Shown here: piece after piece, positions 24,736-34,486 of the stretch | How positions within the stretch are numbered: position 1 is the first letter of the stretch | How the letters are laid out: each line of letters opens with the position of its first letter | Source of the DNA: Clostridiales bacterium | Lineage (GTDB): Bacteria; Bacillota; Clostridia; Peptostreptococcales; Anaerovoracaceae | Reading direction: 5' to 3' | DNA length: 64,000 nt | Assembly: GCA_009911365.1 (NCBI GenBank) | Contig: QXXF01000022.1 | Coordinates: 1 to 64,000, forward strand | Program-made: the position numbers and the translations under genes | Notes under the pieces: generated by a model | What the model saw: the letters and a program-made list of their open reading frames with translations, nothing else | Database searches by the model: none | What the model was told of the DNA's origin: nothing

Positions 24736-26004
24736 ATGAAAAAGAAATCTGACAGCATAGCTTTTGGCATGAGGCTCCTTGCGCTGCTGCCGCCTGTATG
24801 TCTGGGTATCGCGGTGCTTTTATTGGCTGCGTATATGTTATACGATTCAGCAAAGCTAGAGACAAAAGATGGATTGAAGAACTTGGCGTACGCAGTACAT
24901 AAGATTTGTGAACAGCAGGCACCAGGGGACTTTGCTTTAGAAAATGGGAAGATGGTGAAAGGCGGAAAGCCATTAGATCCTGACTTTGCCTTGGTGGACC
25001 AGATTTATAGCGTATCGGGGATCGATGCGACGATTTTCTGGGGCGATCAGCGGATCAGCACTTCTGTTGAAGAGCCGGATGGCAGTAGAGCAGTGGGTAC
25101 CAGAGCCATGCCAGAAGTAGCGGATACTGTTTTGCGGGATGGAAAGGACTATTTTTCCGCCAATGTCACGGTGCGAGACACTCCGTATTTTGGCTATTAT
25201 ATTCCCTTGAGAAACCCGGATCGCTCTATCATTGGAATGGTTTTTGTGGGAAAGACGAGAAAACTAGTAGTGGGGAACGTGATTGGTGCGATGCTTTTGA
25301 TCGCTGCAGCGACCATACTGACTTTCCTGCTGGTAGGAGTGGTGACCGTTCCATACAGCAAGAATATCGTCAAATCCCTGATCGGAACAAAAAACTTTTT
25401 GGAGAGCGTCGCACAGGGAAATCAAGATGGGATTATCAACAAAAAGGTTCTAGACCGGCGAGATGAAATCGGTGAAATCGGAAGACTGTCTCTTGCTTTA
25501 CAAAAATCCGTGACTGAAATGATCGGGACAGATGCGCTGACACACCTGCATAACAGAAGGAGCGGAAGGCAGCTTTTGATATCTGCCATAGAAGAGCTGA
25601 ACCAGCATCAGACCCCGTTTACTCTGGCTATGGGCGATATTGACAATTTCAAAAAAGTCAACGACCAGTATGGACACCTGATTGGAGACGTGGTCCTTTC
25701 CACTATATCTTCTATTTTCAGCGATCATATGAAAGGCAAGGGTTTTGCCATTCGTTGGGGCGGAGAAGAGTTTGTTTTGGTTTATGAGAACATGGATCAG
25801 AATGCTGCTGTTGCTCACATGGAAAAGTTAACGCAAAGGATCAGAGAGGAAAAGATACAGAGTGAAAACGGAGTATTTTCCATCACCATGACCTTTGGCG
25901 TGTCCCAAGGTCGCAAGGATCTGGAGATGAAAGACTTGCTGGCAGAAGCGGATGAAAAGCTTTATTTAGGCAAGCGGCAGGGAAAGGACCAAATCGTCCG
26001 GTAG
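24736..26004 (+). CDS. Membrane diguanylate cyclase (Cache-HAMP-GGDEF)
   Basis: A 422-aa c-di-GMP synthase. TM1 at about residues 13-34, an extracytoplasmic single-Cache-like domain at about 36-175 (LVDQIYSVSGIDATIFWGDQRIST...FGYYIPLRNPDRSIIGMVFVG), TM2 at about 183-205, and a HAMP-like segment. The GGDEF domain is at about 255-420, with intact active site RWGGEEF (about 340-346) and DALTHLHNRR plus GDIDNFKKVNDQYGH. The residues just before the active site are KGKGFAI, so the RxxD inhibitory site is absent and product feedback is not expected. It is the only intact cyclase seen in the window and a plausible source of c-di-GMP for PelD. The ribosome binding site is weak; ATG 24736 is chosen for its fit to the TM1 start. 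Confidence 0.9.
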   Translation: MKKKSDSIAFGMRLLALLPPVCLGIAVLLLAAYMLYDSAKLETKDGLKNLAYAVHKICEQQAPGDFALENGKMVKGGKPLDPDFALVDQIYSVSGIDATIFWGDQRISTSVEEPDGSRAVGTRAMPEVADTVLRDGKDYFSANVTVRDTPYFGYYIPLRNPDRSIIGMVFVGKTRKLVVGNVIGAMLLIAAATILTFLLVGVVTVPYSKNIVKSLIGTKNFLESVAQGNQDGIINKKVLDRRDEIGEIGRLSLALQKSVTEMIGTDALTHLHNRRSGRQLLISAIEELNQHQTPFTLAMGDIDNFKKVNDQYGHLIGDVVLSTISSIFSDHMKGKGFAIRWGGEEFVLVYENMDQNAAVAHMEKLTQRIREEKIQSENGVFSITMTFGVSQGRKDLEMKDLLAEADEKLYLGKRQGKDQIVR

Positions 26005-26021
26005 AGGAGCAGCAATGAAAA

Positions 26022-26059
26022 AAATGCTACGGGAAACAGAAAAGATTCCTATAGCATTT
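26022..26059. terminator. Hairpin between convergent cyclase and amidase genes
   Basis: AAATGCTA/TAGCATTT (8 bp) encloses a second GGAA/TTCC stem, with A- and T-rich outer flanks. It probably ends one or both convergent transcripts. Confidence 0.5.
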
Positions 26060-26107
26060 CCTACTTTGGCTGCTGCGGCACATCACAAGAGCGAAAGTCT
26101 CTTTCTG

Positions 26108-26668
26108 CTATTCGTTTGATTCCGAGGGCTCTGAAAAAGAAATTGCGAAGTATGCTGCCAAGGACATGGAGAGTCCGCGGGCGATCGCATGGATGTGGTC
26201 GATGATCCATTGGGCGTCTTCTTGATTGTCGTGATAGGCTAATTCAATGAGATTAACAGGTGCTTTTGTTTTTTTCAGTTCTCCAAGTGTAGCGTTTGGG
26301 ATCGTAGCCACCAGGTTGGGATTGGGATAGATCTCTTTCAGGCCAGCTGCGAAAATATCAGCGGCCCGCTTTCCTTCCCTGCTATCCGCATAGTAATAAA
26401 TATCCGGACCTTGTAAGGCTCCTGACAAGTTTTCCGGTGCCGTGTTGGAATGGAGTGCGAGATGAAAGTCGTAGCTGCCCGCATTAGACTGAGCGACTAC
26501 TTGGGATAAGGTGTCATAGGGGTTATTCCTGACAAAAGCGATTTCATTGGCGCGAAGGTAAGGCACCATGGCATCGGTGATCAAGTTCATGTAGTATTCT
26601 TCGCTTCCTGTGCCAGTGACATACTGATTGTGTTCCTGGACGGAAGGGCTGAGATAGATGCTACGCAT
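26108..26668 (-). CDS. N-acetylmuramoyl-L-alanine amidase (Amidase_3)
   Basis: A 186-aa zinc amidase cutting the bond between MurNAc and L-Ala. Motifs in order: LSPSVQEHNQY (first His ligand), FHLALHSNTAPENLSG (second His) and NLIELAYHDNQEDA (catalytic Glu). It has no signal peptide and no wall-binding domain, so it may act on internalised muropeptides, in the spore or after lysis. The start is ATG 26668 with AAAGGAGGATGCTTT upstream; the earlier in-frame start at 26728 precedes that site. Confidence 0.88.
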   Translation of the reverse strand: MRSIYLSPSVQEHNQYVTGTGSEEYYMNLITDAMVPYLRANEIAFVRNNPYDTLSQVVAQSNAGSYDFHLALHSNTAPENLSGALQGPDIYYYADSREGKRAADIFAAGLKEIYPNPNLVATIPNATLGELKKTKAPVNLIELAYHDNQEDAQWIIDHIHAIARGLSMSLAAYFAISFSEPSESNE

Positions 26669-26750
26669 AAAGCATCCTCCTTTTTTCCTTTTAGTATCAA
26701 TATATGAATAGAAAGCAGGAATGTTCAAAAAATCGGTTCCGCGGGGCTAC

Positions 26751-26779
26751 TTGCAAAACACGGGATTTTGTGATAAAAT
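26751..26779 (+). promoter_or_regulatory. typA promoter
   Basis: -35 TTGCAA (26751-26756), a 17-bp spacer and -10 TAAAAT (26774-26779), 68 bp before the typA start. Confidence 0.65.
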
Positions 26780-26846
26780 AGTACGGTTATCGTTTATGTA
26801 TGATTATGAATGAAACACTTTAAATGGGAAGCAAGGTAAAACAAGA

Positions 26847-28727
26847 ATGGCAGAAAGACAAAACATTATCAATATAGCAGTGATCGCTCACGTAGACGCA
26901 GGTAAATCCACGTTAGTAGACGCGTTTTTAAATCAGAGCGGCGTGTTCCGCGCTAATGAAGAGGTGATGGACTGCATCATGGACAGCGATGATATCGAGC
27001 GGGAACGAGGCATAACTATTTATTCAAAAAACTGTTCTGTTATGCACGGCGATGTGAAGATCAACATTGTGGATACCCCCGGACACGCAGATTTTTCTTC
27101 TGAAGTGGAACGGATCATGAAAACCGTGGATACGGTGATCTTACTGGTGGATTCTAGTGAAGGACCCATGCCTCAGACCCGGTTTGTGCTGAAAAAATCC
27201 TTGGAGCAGGGGATCAATCCGATCCTTTTGATCAACAAGATCGATAAAAAGGACGCTAGGATCGATGAGGTGGTGGACGAAGTTTACGAGTTGTTCATGG
27301 ATCTGGAGGCGAACGACAAACAGCTGGACTTTCCGATCTTATACGGTATTGCGAGACAAGGCATTGTGGTGTACGACCCAATAGATGCGGAAGGTGTTGA
27401 AATCGGCATAGAAGGCAAGAAAGCGAAAAAGAGTGCGACTGGCATGAACGGTCTGGATATCACGCCTCTGTTCGACACAATCATCAACCATGTGCGGCCA
27501 TATCCGGACCTGACGGAAGAACCGCTGCAGCTGCAGATTTCCACACTGGGATATGATGATTACATTGGGAGACTGGGCATCGGTAGGATCACAAAAGGAT
27601 CTATTCGGGAGGCCCAGACAGTGGCCCTGGCAAAAGAGGACGGCAGCATCGTCAGCAGGAAGATCAACCAGGTTTTCATATACAGGGGGCTGAAGCGTGT
27701 TCCTGTGCAGGAAGCTCAGGCAGGCGACATTGTGGTGGTGTCTGGTATCGCGGACATTTCCATCGGTGAAACCATCTGCGATGAGAAAGATCCTCAGCCA
27801 ATGGAAATGATCCATATCGAAGAACCGACCTTGTCTATGAATTTCATGGTAAACAAGAGTCCTTTCGCAGGAAAGGTAGGAAAGTTCGTGACATCCCGTC
27901 ACTTGAAGGAACGGCTGGACAAAGAACTGGAAGTCAATGTAGGATTGATGGTAGAAGAAACCGACTCCACTGACAGCTTTAAAGTATCTGGTAGAGGAGA
28001 ACTGCATCTTTCCATCCTCATTGAAAACATGAGACGAGAAGGGTATGAACTGGCGGTTTCCAAACCAGAGGTCATCATGCGGAGGAATGAAAAGAATAAA
28101 GTTCTGGAACCCATTGAGGAAGTGGTGATTTCCGTGCCGGATGAATATTCTGGGTCCGTCATTTCCAAACTAAACTTGAGAAAAGGCCTCATGCGGGAAA
28201 TGAGCGCGGAAAATGGTTTTACCAGATTAGAGTACCTAGTCCCTACTAGAGGGCTGCTGGGATATCGGACAGAGTTCATCAATGACACTAGAGGAGAAGG
28301 CACCATGGTCAGGCGCTTTGATGGCTTTGATGAATATAAAGGCGAGATCGCCCAGCGGACAAACGGAGTCGCTATCGCCCAGGAAGAAGGCGTGGCCACG
28401 CCTTACGCTCTGTTCAATATCAGCGAGCGGGTCCAGATGTTCATCGAGCCGGGAACAAAGGTTTATGAAGGCATGATCATTGGCATGAACAGCCGAGGAG
28501 AGGACATGGTCGTTAATCCGTGCAAAGCAAAGAAGGCCACGAACATGCGCGCCGCGGGAAGCGATGATAACATCAAATTGGCCCCAGCCAGGACGTTTAC
28601 CTTGGAGGAGGCCTTGGAGTTCATTGATGACGATGAGCTGGTGGAAATCGTTCCTGATGATATCAGGCTCCGCAAAAAACTGTTAAAAGAACTGGAGCGG
28701 AGAAGGAGCGGCAGAACAATCGATTAG
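26847..28727 (+). CDS. typA: Ribosome-associated GTPase TypA/BipA
   Basis: A 626-aa translational GTPase that binds ribosomes and aids 50S assembly and stress adaptation. G1 AHVDAGKST, G2 ERGITI, G3 DTPGHADF and G4 NKIDKKDA lie in the first 150 residues. EF-G-like domains II, III and V follow, with the TypA-specific C-terminal domain (MFIEPGTKVYEGMIIG...PCKAKKATNMRAAGSD). It is slightly longer than the usual 605-615 residues because of a charged tail. A weak AAGGT site precedes the ATG. mscS follows after 14 bp. Confidence 0.97.
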   Translation: MAERQNIINIAVIAHVDAGKSTLVDAFLNQSGVFRANEEVMDCIMDSDDIERERGITIYSKNCSVMHGDVKINIVDTPGHADFSSEVERIMKTVDTVILLVDSSEGPMPQTRFVLKKSLEQGINPILLINKIDKKDARIDEVVDEVYELFMDLEANDKQLDFPILYGIARQGIVVYDPIDAEGVEIGIEGKKAKKSATGMNGLDITPLFDTIINHVRPYPDLTEEPLQLQISTLGYDDYIGRLGIGRITKGSIREAQTVALAKEDGSIVSRKINQVFIYRGLKRVPVQEAQAGDIVVVSGIADISIGETICDEKDPQPMEMIHIEEPTLSMNFMVNKSPFAGKVGKFVTSRHLKERLDKELEVNVGLMVEETDSTDSFKVSGRGELHLSILIENMRREGYELAVSKPEVIMRRNEKNKVLEPIEEVVISVPDEYSGSVISKLNLRKGLMREMSAENGFTRLEYLVPTRGLLGYRTEFINDTRGEGTMVRRFDGFDEYKGEIAQRTNGVAIAQEEGVATPYALFNISERVQMFIEPGTKVYEGMIIGMNSRGEDMVVNPCKAKKATNMRAAGSDDNIKLAPARTFTLEEALEFIDDDELVEIVPDDIRLRKKLLKELERRRSGRTID

Positions 28728-28741
28728 GAGGGTTCTTTACA

Positions 28742-29557
28742 GTGGCAGATTTCAATATTTCTGACAGAACTGTGGAACAGCTGATGAACATAGGAATTTC
28801 CTTTGTCATATTGACGGTAGGCTGGCTGGTCATTTCCATCGTTTTACGAGTGGCAAAGAAAGCTCTGGAAAAATCCAGTTTGGATCCGGTACTGTACCGC
28901 TTTATTTTGAAAATGATTAAAATTGGCCTTTGGATCATTTTGATCCTGACGATTTTAGAGCGGTTTGGTTTTAAAATGAACAGCCTGATCACAGTGCTGG
29001 CTGCGGCGGGAGCCGCCATAGCCTTGGCTCTGAAGGACAGCCTTGCCAATGTGGCAGGAGGCATTATGATCTTGATCAACAAGCCATTCTCACAGGATGA
29101 TTTTATTGACATCAACGGTACGACTGGACAGGTGCGGGACATCGACCTTTTTGTCACCCATCTGAAAACATATGACAACAAAGTGATTACTATTCCCAAT
29201 GGCATGGTCAACACATCAGTTTTGGTCAATTACACGAAAGAAAACAAACGACGGGTAGACTGCTGTTTTGGCATTGGATACGACGATGATATTCAACAGG
29301 CTAAGGACATCTTGGCAGAGATCGCGGAAAAAAATCCCAGCATTTATCAGGAGCCCGCTCCTACCATTGGAGTCGCGGGGCAAAACGACAACTGCGTGTC
29401 CATAGACCTAAAGGTCTGGTGCAAGACCGAAGATTATTGGGATGTGAAATATTTTCTCGAAGAGCAGGTAAAACTGGCCTTTGATAAAGCGGGGATCACG
29501 ATTCCGTTTCCTCAAATGGACGTGCATATCCGGCGGAAACGGGAAACGAACAATTAA
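28742..29557 (+). CDS. mscS: Small-conductance mechanosensitive channel (MscS)
   Basis: A 271-aa homoheptameric osmotic safety valve. Three membrane helices at about residues 14-38, 55-78 and 85-110. The pore-lining TM3 is AAAGAAIALALKDSLANVAGGIMILINKP, with the Ala/Gly packing pattern. The beta domain follows (DFIDINGTTGQVRDIDLFVTHLKTYDNKVITIPNG) and then the cytosolic cage. GTG start at 28742 with AGGAGGGTTC upstream. It is 14 bp after typA and therefore likely cotranscribed. Confidence 0.95.
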   Translation: MADFNISDRTVEQLMNIGISFVILTVGWLVISIVLRVAKKALEKSSLDPVLYRFILKMIKIGLWIILILTILERFGFKMNSLITVLAAAGAAIALALKDSLANVAGGIMILINKPFSQDDFIDINGTTGQVRDIDLFVTHLKTYDNKVITIPNGMVNTSVLVNYTKENKRRVDCCFGIGYDDDIQQAKDILAEIAEKNPSIYQEPAPTIGVAGQNDNCVSIDLKVWCKTEDYWDVKYFLEEQVKLAFDKAGITIPFPQMDVHIRRKRETNN

Positions 29558-29620
29558 TAGTGGCGGGAAACCGCAAAAAATGGTACAATACAGGATAAAC
29601 ATAGAAAGGAGACTCCGAAT

Positions 29621-32600
29621 ATGGAACAAAACAGAAAGTTTAAGAGAGTGTTGGTGGCGAACAGAGGAGAAATCGCGATCCGAATATTCAGAGCCTGCAG
29701 AGAACTTGGAATCAGAAGCGTGGCTATTTATTCAGAAGAAGATAAGAACACGCTATTCAGAACAAAAGCGGACGAATCTTATTGCGTTGGAAAAGGCAAA
29801 TCCCCGGTAGACGCGTACCTTGCCATTGATGAGATCATCGAGTTGGCAAAGGTAAAGGGCGTAGACGCGATTCATCCGGGTTATGGATTTTTATCGGAAA
29901 ACGCGGACTTTGCTAAGGCCTGCGAAGCGTCAGGCATCGTATTCATCGGGCCGACTCACGAAATGATGGAAAGCTTGGGCGACAAGATCCAGTCCAAGAT
30001 TGTTGCGAATAAAGTGGGCGTGCCTACCATCCCAGGGGTGGAAGAGGCTGTTCAGTCAGAAGAAGACGCGGTAAAATACGCGGAATTCTGCGGTTATCCA
30101 GTGATGCTGAAAGCAGCGGCAGGCGGCGGCGGCAGGGGCATGCGTATCGTAAGGACTCCCGCGGAATTGATTCCTCAGTTCCGCAGTGCCAAGAGCGAAG
30201 CGAAGAAAGCCTTTGGCATCGATGACATGTTCATTGAAAAATATTTGGAACGGCCAAAACATATCGAAGTCCAGGTGCTGGGCGACAATCACGGCAATTT
30301 AGTACATCTTTATGAGAGAGACTGTTCGATCCAAAGAAGGCATCAGAAAGTCGTAGAATTTACGCCAGCCATATGCATCACCCAAGAACAGCGGGAGAGG
30401 ATCTGCGCAGACGCACTAAAGATCGCAGGGGCCGTGGATTACAGAAACGCGGGGACCGTGGAATTTTTGGTAGACAAAAATGGTGACCATTACTTTATTG
30501 AAATGAACCCGAGAATCCAAGTAGAGCATACTGTGACGGAAATGACAACGGGCATCGATATTGTGCAGTCACAGATTTTGATTGCGGAGGGATATGCGCT
30601 GGATTCAGATGAAGTAAACATAAAAGGGCAGGACTCCGTTCGGCCGAGGGGCCATGCGATTCAATGCCGTGTCACTACAGAAGACCCGATCAACGGCTTT
30701 GCGCCGGACACAGGTATGATCACCATGTACCGCAGCGCATCTGGATTCGGCATCCGTTTGGATGGCGGAAATGCGTTTGCGGATTCCACGATTTCCCCAT
30801 ACTACGACAGCCTTTTGGTAAAAGTCACTTCTTGGGCCAGATCCTTTAATGACGCAGCTAACAAGGCGGTCAGGGCGCTTCGGGAAATGAAGATCAAAGG
30901 CGTTAAGACAAATGTTACGTTCCTTCTGAACGTGCTGAACCATCCGACCTTTAGGGAGGGCAATTGCGACACGGGATTCATTGCCGACAATCCAGAGCTG
31001 CTGAACATTCGGGCAAGGCAGGACAAGGAACTAAAAGTCCTTACTTACTTAGGCGAAAAATTCGTCAACGAAACCAAAGGCGTCAAGCCTGATTTCGATG
31101 TGCCGGTTTTCCCAAGGATCAAGCAAGATGTGATCGACGGCTTGTCCGGGACAAAACAGCTATTAGATGAGAAGGGACCGAAGGGTCTGGTGAACTGGAT
31201 CCTGGAACAGAAGAAACTGTTGCTGACAGATACCACGATGCGGGACGCACAGCAGTCTTTGATGGCTACAAGAGTCAGGACCGTGGACATGGAAAAAATC
31301 GCACCTGCGGTAGCATACTATGGAAAAGACCTCTTTTCTCTGGAAATGTGGGGCGGTGCCACCTTTGACACATCCTATCGGTTCCTGAAAGAGTCACCAT
31401 GGGAAAGACTGGATACCTTGCGCCAGAAAATGCCGAATATCCTGTTTCAGATGCTGATCCGAGGTGCGAACGGCGTAGGATACAAAAACTATCCTGACAA
31501 TGTGATTCGCAGATTTGTCAAGGAGTCCGCAAAGTCAGGGATCGATGTGTTCCGTATCTTTGACTCTCTCAACTGGATCCAAGGCATGGAAGTCGCGCTA
31601 GATGAAGTGCTGAACCAAGATAAAGTGGCCGAAGCGTGCATCTGCTATACAGGTGACATTTTAGATGACAGAAGAGAAAAATATAATCTCAGCTATTATG
31701 TAAAGATGGCAAAAGAGTTGGAAAAGAGAGGTTCCCATATCCTGGGGATCAAGGACATGTCAGGGCTGATCAAGCCGATGGCGGCAAGAAAACTGATTGA
31801 TGCTCTCAAACAGGAAATCAGCATTCCGATCCATCTCCACACTCATGACACCAGCGGAAACGGCATTGCGACCATCCTGATGGCAGCCAGCGGTGGAGTG
31901 GATATCGCGGACGCCGCGTTCAACAGCATGTCTGGCCTCACTAGCCAACCGGCTCTGAACTCCGTAGTGGCAGCCCTGGAAAACACGGGACGCGACACAG
32001 GCATTGATCCGGATGGAGTCCAGAAGATTTCTGATTACTGGGCAGCAGTGCGCCCTGTTTACAAAGGGTTTGAATCAGAACTTTTGGCAAGCTCTGCGGA
32101 AATTTACAAGTACGAGATCCCGGGCGGCCAGTATTCCAACTTGAAGCCACAGGTAGAAAGCTTTGGCCTGGGCCACAAGTTTGAAGAAGTCAAAGACATG
32201 TATAAAACAGTAAACGAAATGCTGGGAGACATTGTAAAAGTAACGCCGTCTTCCAAAGCAGTGGGCGACATGGCTATTTTCATGGTCCAGAACGGGCTGA
32301 CACCGGAAAATATTTATGAAAAAGCAAGAGACATAGACTTCCCAGATTCCATTGTTTCTTACTTTGAAGGTATGATGGGACAGCCGGAGGGCGGTTTCCC
32401 AGAAAGACTGCAAAAGCTAGTGCTGAAAGATAAGGAGCCGATCACTTGCAGACCGGGCGAACTGCTTCCTGAAGAAGATTTTGAGGCGATTAAGAAAAAG
32501 CTTCAGGATGATTTGGGACTGGAAGGCACGGAACGGCAGGCTCTCAGCTACGCTCTATATCCAAAGGTATTTGAAGACTTTATCGCCAGCCTGAAAAAGG

Positions 32601-33064
32601 AGGGCAACTTCCGCATGATGGGAAGCGATATCTTCTTCCATGGCTTAGCGGAAGGCGAAACTTGTGAAGTGAAGATCGCTGAAGGCAAGGAGTTGGTGAT
32701 CCGGCTCAACGATGTGCGTGATGCGAACGAAGAAGGCTTCCGGGACGTGGTGTTTGAAGTGAACGGCAACCGGAGTGCGGTGCGGATCAAGGATAAGGAC
32801 GCGAGCATCGTGGCTACAGCGTCTCAGATCCTCTATGCCAATGAAGAAGACCCGTCTGAGATCGGGGCCAATATCCCAGGCAACATCTTAAAGATGCTGG
32901 TAGAAGAAGGCGATGAAGTGGACGAAAAGCAGCCAATCGCTGTGATCGAAGCTATGAAGATGGAAACCAATATCTTATCACCTATGAAGGGCACTGTTGA
33001 CAAGATCTATGTCAAAGAGGGTCAGCAGGTGAAAGCGGGAGAACTGGTGGCTAAGTTGAAATAA
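29621..33064 (+). CDS. pyc: Pyruvate carboxylase
   Basis: A 1147-aa anaplerotic enzyme making oxaloacetate from pyruvate, bicarbonate and ATP. The biotin carboxylase domain occupies about residues 8-455, with the glycine-rich ATP-grasp loop AAAGGGGRGMR and MNPRIQVEHTVTE. The carboxyltransferase domain is at about 530-800 (LLTDTTMRDAQQS, with metal-binding LHTHDTSGNG), followed by the PYC/OADA domain. The biotinyl carrier is at 1075-1147, with biotinylated Lys 1113 in EAMKMETN. It is a full-length single-chain type. AAAGGAGACTCCGAAT precedes the ATG. Confidence 0.98.
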   Translation: MEQNRKFKRVLVANRGEIAIRIFRACRELGIRSVAIYSEEDKNTLFRTKADESYCVGKGKSPVDAYLAIDEIIELAKVKGVDAIHPGYGFLSENADFAKACEASGIVFIGPTHEMMESLGDKIQSKIVANKVGVPTIPGVEEAVQSEEDAVKYAEFCGYPVMLKAAAGGGGRGMRIVRTPAELIPQFRSAKSEAKKAFGIDDMFIEKYLERPKHIEVQVLGDNHGNLVHLYERDCSIQRRHQKVVEFTPAICITQEQRERICADALKIAGAVDYRNAGTVEFLVDKNGDHYFIEMNPRIQVEHTVTEMTTGIDIVQSQILIAEGYALDSDEVNIKGQDSVRPRGHAIQCRVTTEDPINGFAPDTGMITMYRSASGFGIRLDGGNAFADSTISPYYDSLLVKVTSWARSFNDAANKAVRALREMKIKGVKTNVTFLLNVLNHPTFREGNCDTGFIADNPELLNIRARQDKELKVLTYLGEKFVNETKGVKPDFDVPVFPRIKQDVIDGLSGTKQLLDEKGPKGLVNWILEQKKLLLTDTTMRDAQQSLMATRVRTVDMEKIAPAVAYYGKDLFSLEMWGGATFDTSYRFLKESPWERLDTLRQKMPNILFQMLIRGANGVGYKNYPDNVIRRFVKESAKSGIDVFRIFDSLNWIQGMEVALDEVLNQDKVAEACICYTGDILDDRREKYNLSYYVKMAKELEKRGSHILGIKDMSGLIKPMAARKLIDALKQEISIPIHLHTHDTSGNGIATILMAASGGVDIADAAFNSMSGLTSQPALNSVVAALENTGRDTGIDPDGVQKISDYWAAVRPVYKGFESELLASSAEIYKYEIPGGQYSNLKPQVESFGLGHKFEEVKDMYKTVNEMLGDIVKVTPSSKAVGDMAIFMVQNGLTPENIYEKARDIDFPDSIVSYFEGMMGQPEGGFPERLQKLVLKDKEPITCRPGELLPEEDFEAIKKKLQDDLGLEGTERQALSYALYPKVFEDFIASLKKEGNFRMMGSDIFFHGLAEGETCEVKIAEGKELVIRLNDVRDANEEGFRDVVFEVNGNRSAVRIKDKDASIVATASQILYANEEDPSEIGANIPGNILKMLVEEGDEVDEKQPIAVIEAMKMETNILSPMKGTVDKIYVKEGQQVKAGELVAKLK

Positions 33065-33095
33065 ACGCAGTTGTTTTGAGGTAAAGGAGTTTGCT

Positions 33096-33332
33096 ATGGG
33101 CAATGGTATCCTTGGAAAGTTTATCTATTTTTGGATTTTTCTCATAGGTGGGCTATGTGCGGCCAAGCTTTTCGGCATCGCGGACACGCCGGGGAACATG
33201 GTGGTTCTCAGCGTCTCGCTGGCGTTCATTTATGTGGGTTGGACGTTTCTGCGAGCGAAATCCAAGAAAAACATGGCAGAAAAGGATGCGGTTCCCGCAC
33301 CAAGAAACAATCACAAGAAGAAGAAAAAATGA
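33096..33332 (+). CDS. Small membrane protein
   Basis: A 78-aa protein with two predicted membrane helices (IYFWIFLIGGLCAAKLFGI and MVVLSVSLAFIYVGWTF) and a long basic cytosolic tail ending in KKKKK. AAAGGAGTTTGCT precedes the ATG, 31 bp after pyc. No family is recognised; it may simply be cotranscribed with pyc. Confidence 0.65.
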   Translation: MGNGILGKFIYFWIFLIGGLCAAKLFGIADTPGNMVVLSVSLAFIYVGWTFLRAKSKKNMAEKDAVPAPRNNHKKKKK

Positions 33333-33345
33333 CGCAAATGTGAGG

Positions 33346-33387
33346 ATTCCCTGTCTGGGCATAAAAACCGGGCAGGGGATGCTTTTA
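33346..33387 (+). terminator. Terminator after pyc transcript
   Basis: ATTCCCTGTC (33346-33355) pairs with GGCAGGGGAT (33371-33380) with two wobbles, followed by GCTTTTAT. Confidence 0.55.
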
Positions 33388-33469
33388 TACAGGCAGCAAA
33401 TATCGATTCCGATGTTTTCATGGGATCAGCAAGATCCCCATTTATACTAGCAATATGGAGGGCAGCGCT

Positions 33470-34414
33470 TTGAGAAACAGAGACGCAATGAAAAAGAAAA
33501 GGAGCATCGTGGTTCCACTGGGAGTGGGTATCGTGGTCCTTTTGGCTCTCGTGGCCTTGGGGGCTTGGTTTTACCTGCAATGGCAGCAGAAGGGCGAAGA
33601 GCCGAAAACCCAGTCACTGACAGTCATCCAGCTTAACACAGAAGAACTCCGAAAGATCACTTATACAGATTTTCAAAGCACTGTGACTTTGCGGAAAAAG
33701 AAGGGAAAATGGTATCGTGCGAAAAATCCCGATTTTCCGTTGGATCAGTTCCAGACAGAAAACATGGTGAAGGCGTTTTCACAGATCACAGCCACCAGCA
33801 TGATTGCGGATCCCGATTCCCTGCCCAGTTATGGATTGATGAATCCCATGTACATGATTACCCTTACAGATAAGCGTAAAAACGATACAGTGGTGAAGAT
33901 CGGTAACATGGCCGGGGCCTCCGATTATTATCTTACAGCGGACGAGGGAAAAACGATCTACACGGTGGGTAGCCATTTGCTGGGTTTTTTAGTTTTTAAT
34001 GAAAAAGATCTGCTCCAAAAAGACTTGTTTCCAGCGATCAGCGGCGCTACCCTGAAATCCATCACCATAACCAGGAATGGCAAAAACATCGACGTTTGTC
34101 CCAATGAAAGCGCAGGAGACCCGGAAAAGCTGGTTACTTACGGCAGTGAGCTGTCCACAATCCGTCTGGATGACTGCGTAAACTATCATGCGGACAAAGG
34201 GCAGCTGAAAGCTTATGGGCTTGATGAAAAATCCCGCAAAGAAGTGACTGCGGTTTATGAAGACGCACAGACCAGAGAAAAGAGGACTCACGTCTTTTAT
34301 ATGGGAAAACCATTCCAAGAAGAGGGCGTGGAGTATGTTTATATGCAGATGGTAGGTTCAAAGCTGATCTACAAAGTGTACCTTTCGGGAGTGCAAAAGC
34401 TGGTGGGCAGGTAA
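33470..34414 (+). CDS. DUF4340-type membrane-anchored protein
   Basis: A 314-aa protein with one N-terminal membrane helix (IVVPLGVGIVVLLALVALGAWFYL) and an extracytoplasmic beta-rich domain. That domain has the DUF4340 repeat pattern (KWYRAKNPDFPLDQFQTENMVKAFSQIT, YGLMNPMYMITLTD, VVKIGNMAGASDYYLT). The family is widespread, often near gliding or ABC genes, with unknown biochemical role. I favour TTG 33470 (GGAGG 8 nt upstream); ATG 33488 is the alternative, with a poor site. Confidence 0.7.
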   Translation: MRNRDAMKKKRSIVVPLGVGIVVLLALVALGAWFYLQWQQKGEEPKTQSLTVIQLNTEELRKITYTDFQSTVTLRKKKGKWYRAKNPDFPLDQFQTENMVKAFSQITATSMIADPDSLPSYGLMNPMYMITLTDKRKNDTVVKIGNMAGASDYYLTADEGKTIYTVGSHLLGFLVFNEKDLLQKDLFPAISGATLKSITITRNGKNIDVCPNESAGDPEKLVTYGSELSTIRLDDCVNYHADKGQLKAYGLDEKSRKEVTAVYEDAQTREKRTHVFYMGKPFQEEGVEYVYMQMVGSKLIYKVYLSGVQKLVGR

Positions 34415-34486
34415 AAGCCCGGATTTCATGTATGATATTTCCTCATTCCGGCAAACTAAACATAGATTTGTTAGGAGTGAGAAAAT

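Noticed and set aside
26015-26119. Possible 34-codon gene (MKKMLRETEK...) with GAGGAG upstream
   Set aside because: It lies across the convergent terminator hairpin and overlaps the amidase end; no peptide family pattern. Probably chance.
27339-28007. Long minus-strand open frame of 222 codons inside typA
   Set aside because: It is fully antisense to a strongly conserved GTPase gene, lacks a ribosome binding site and shows no domain-like pattern. It is a codon-bias shadow.
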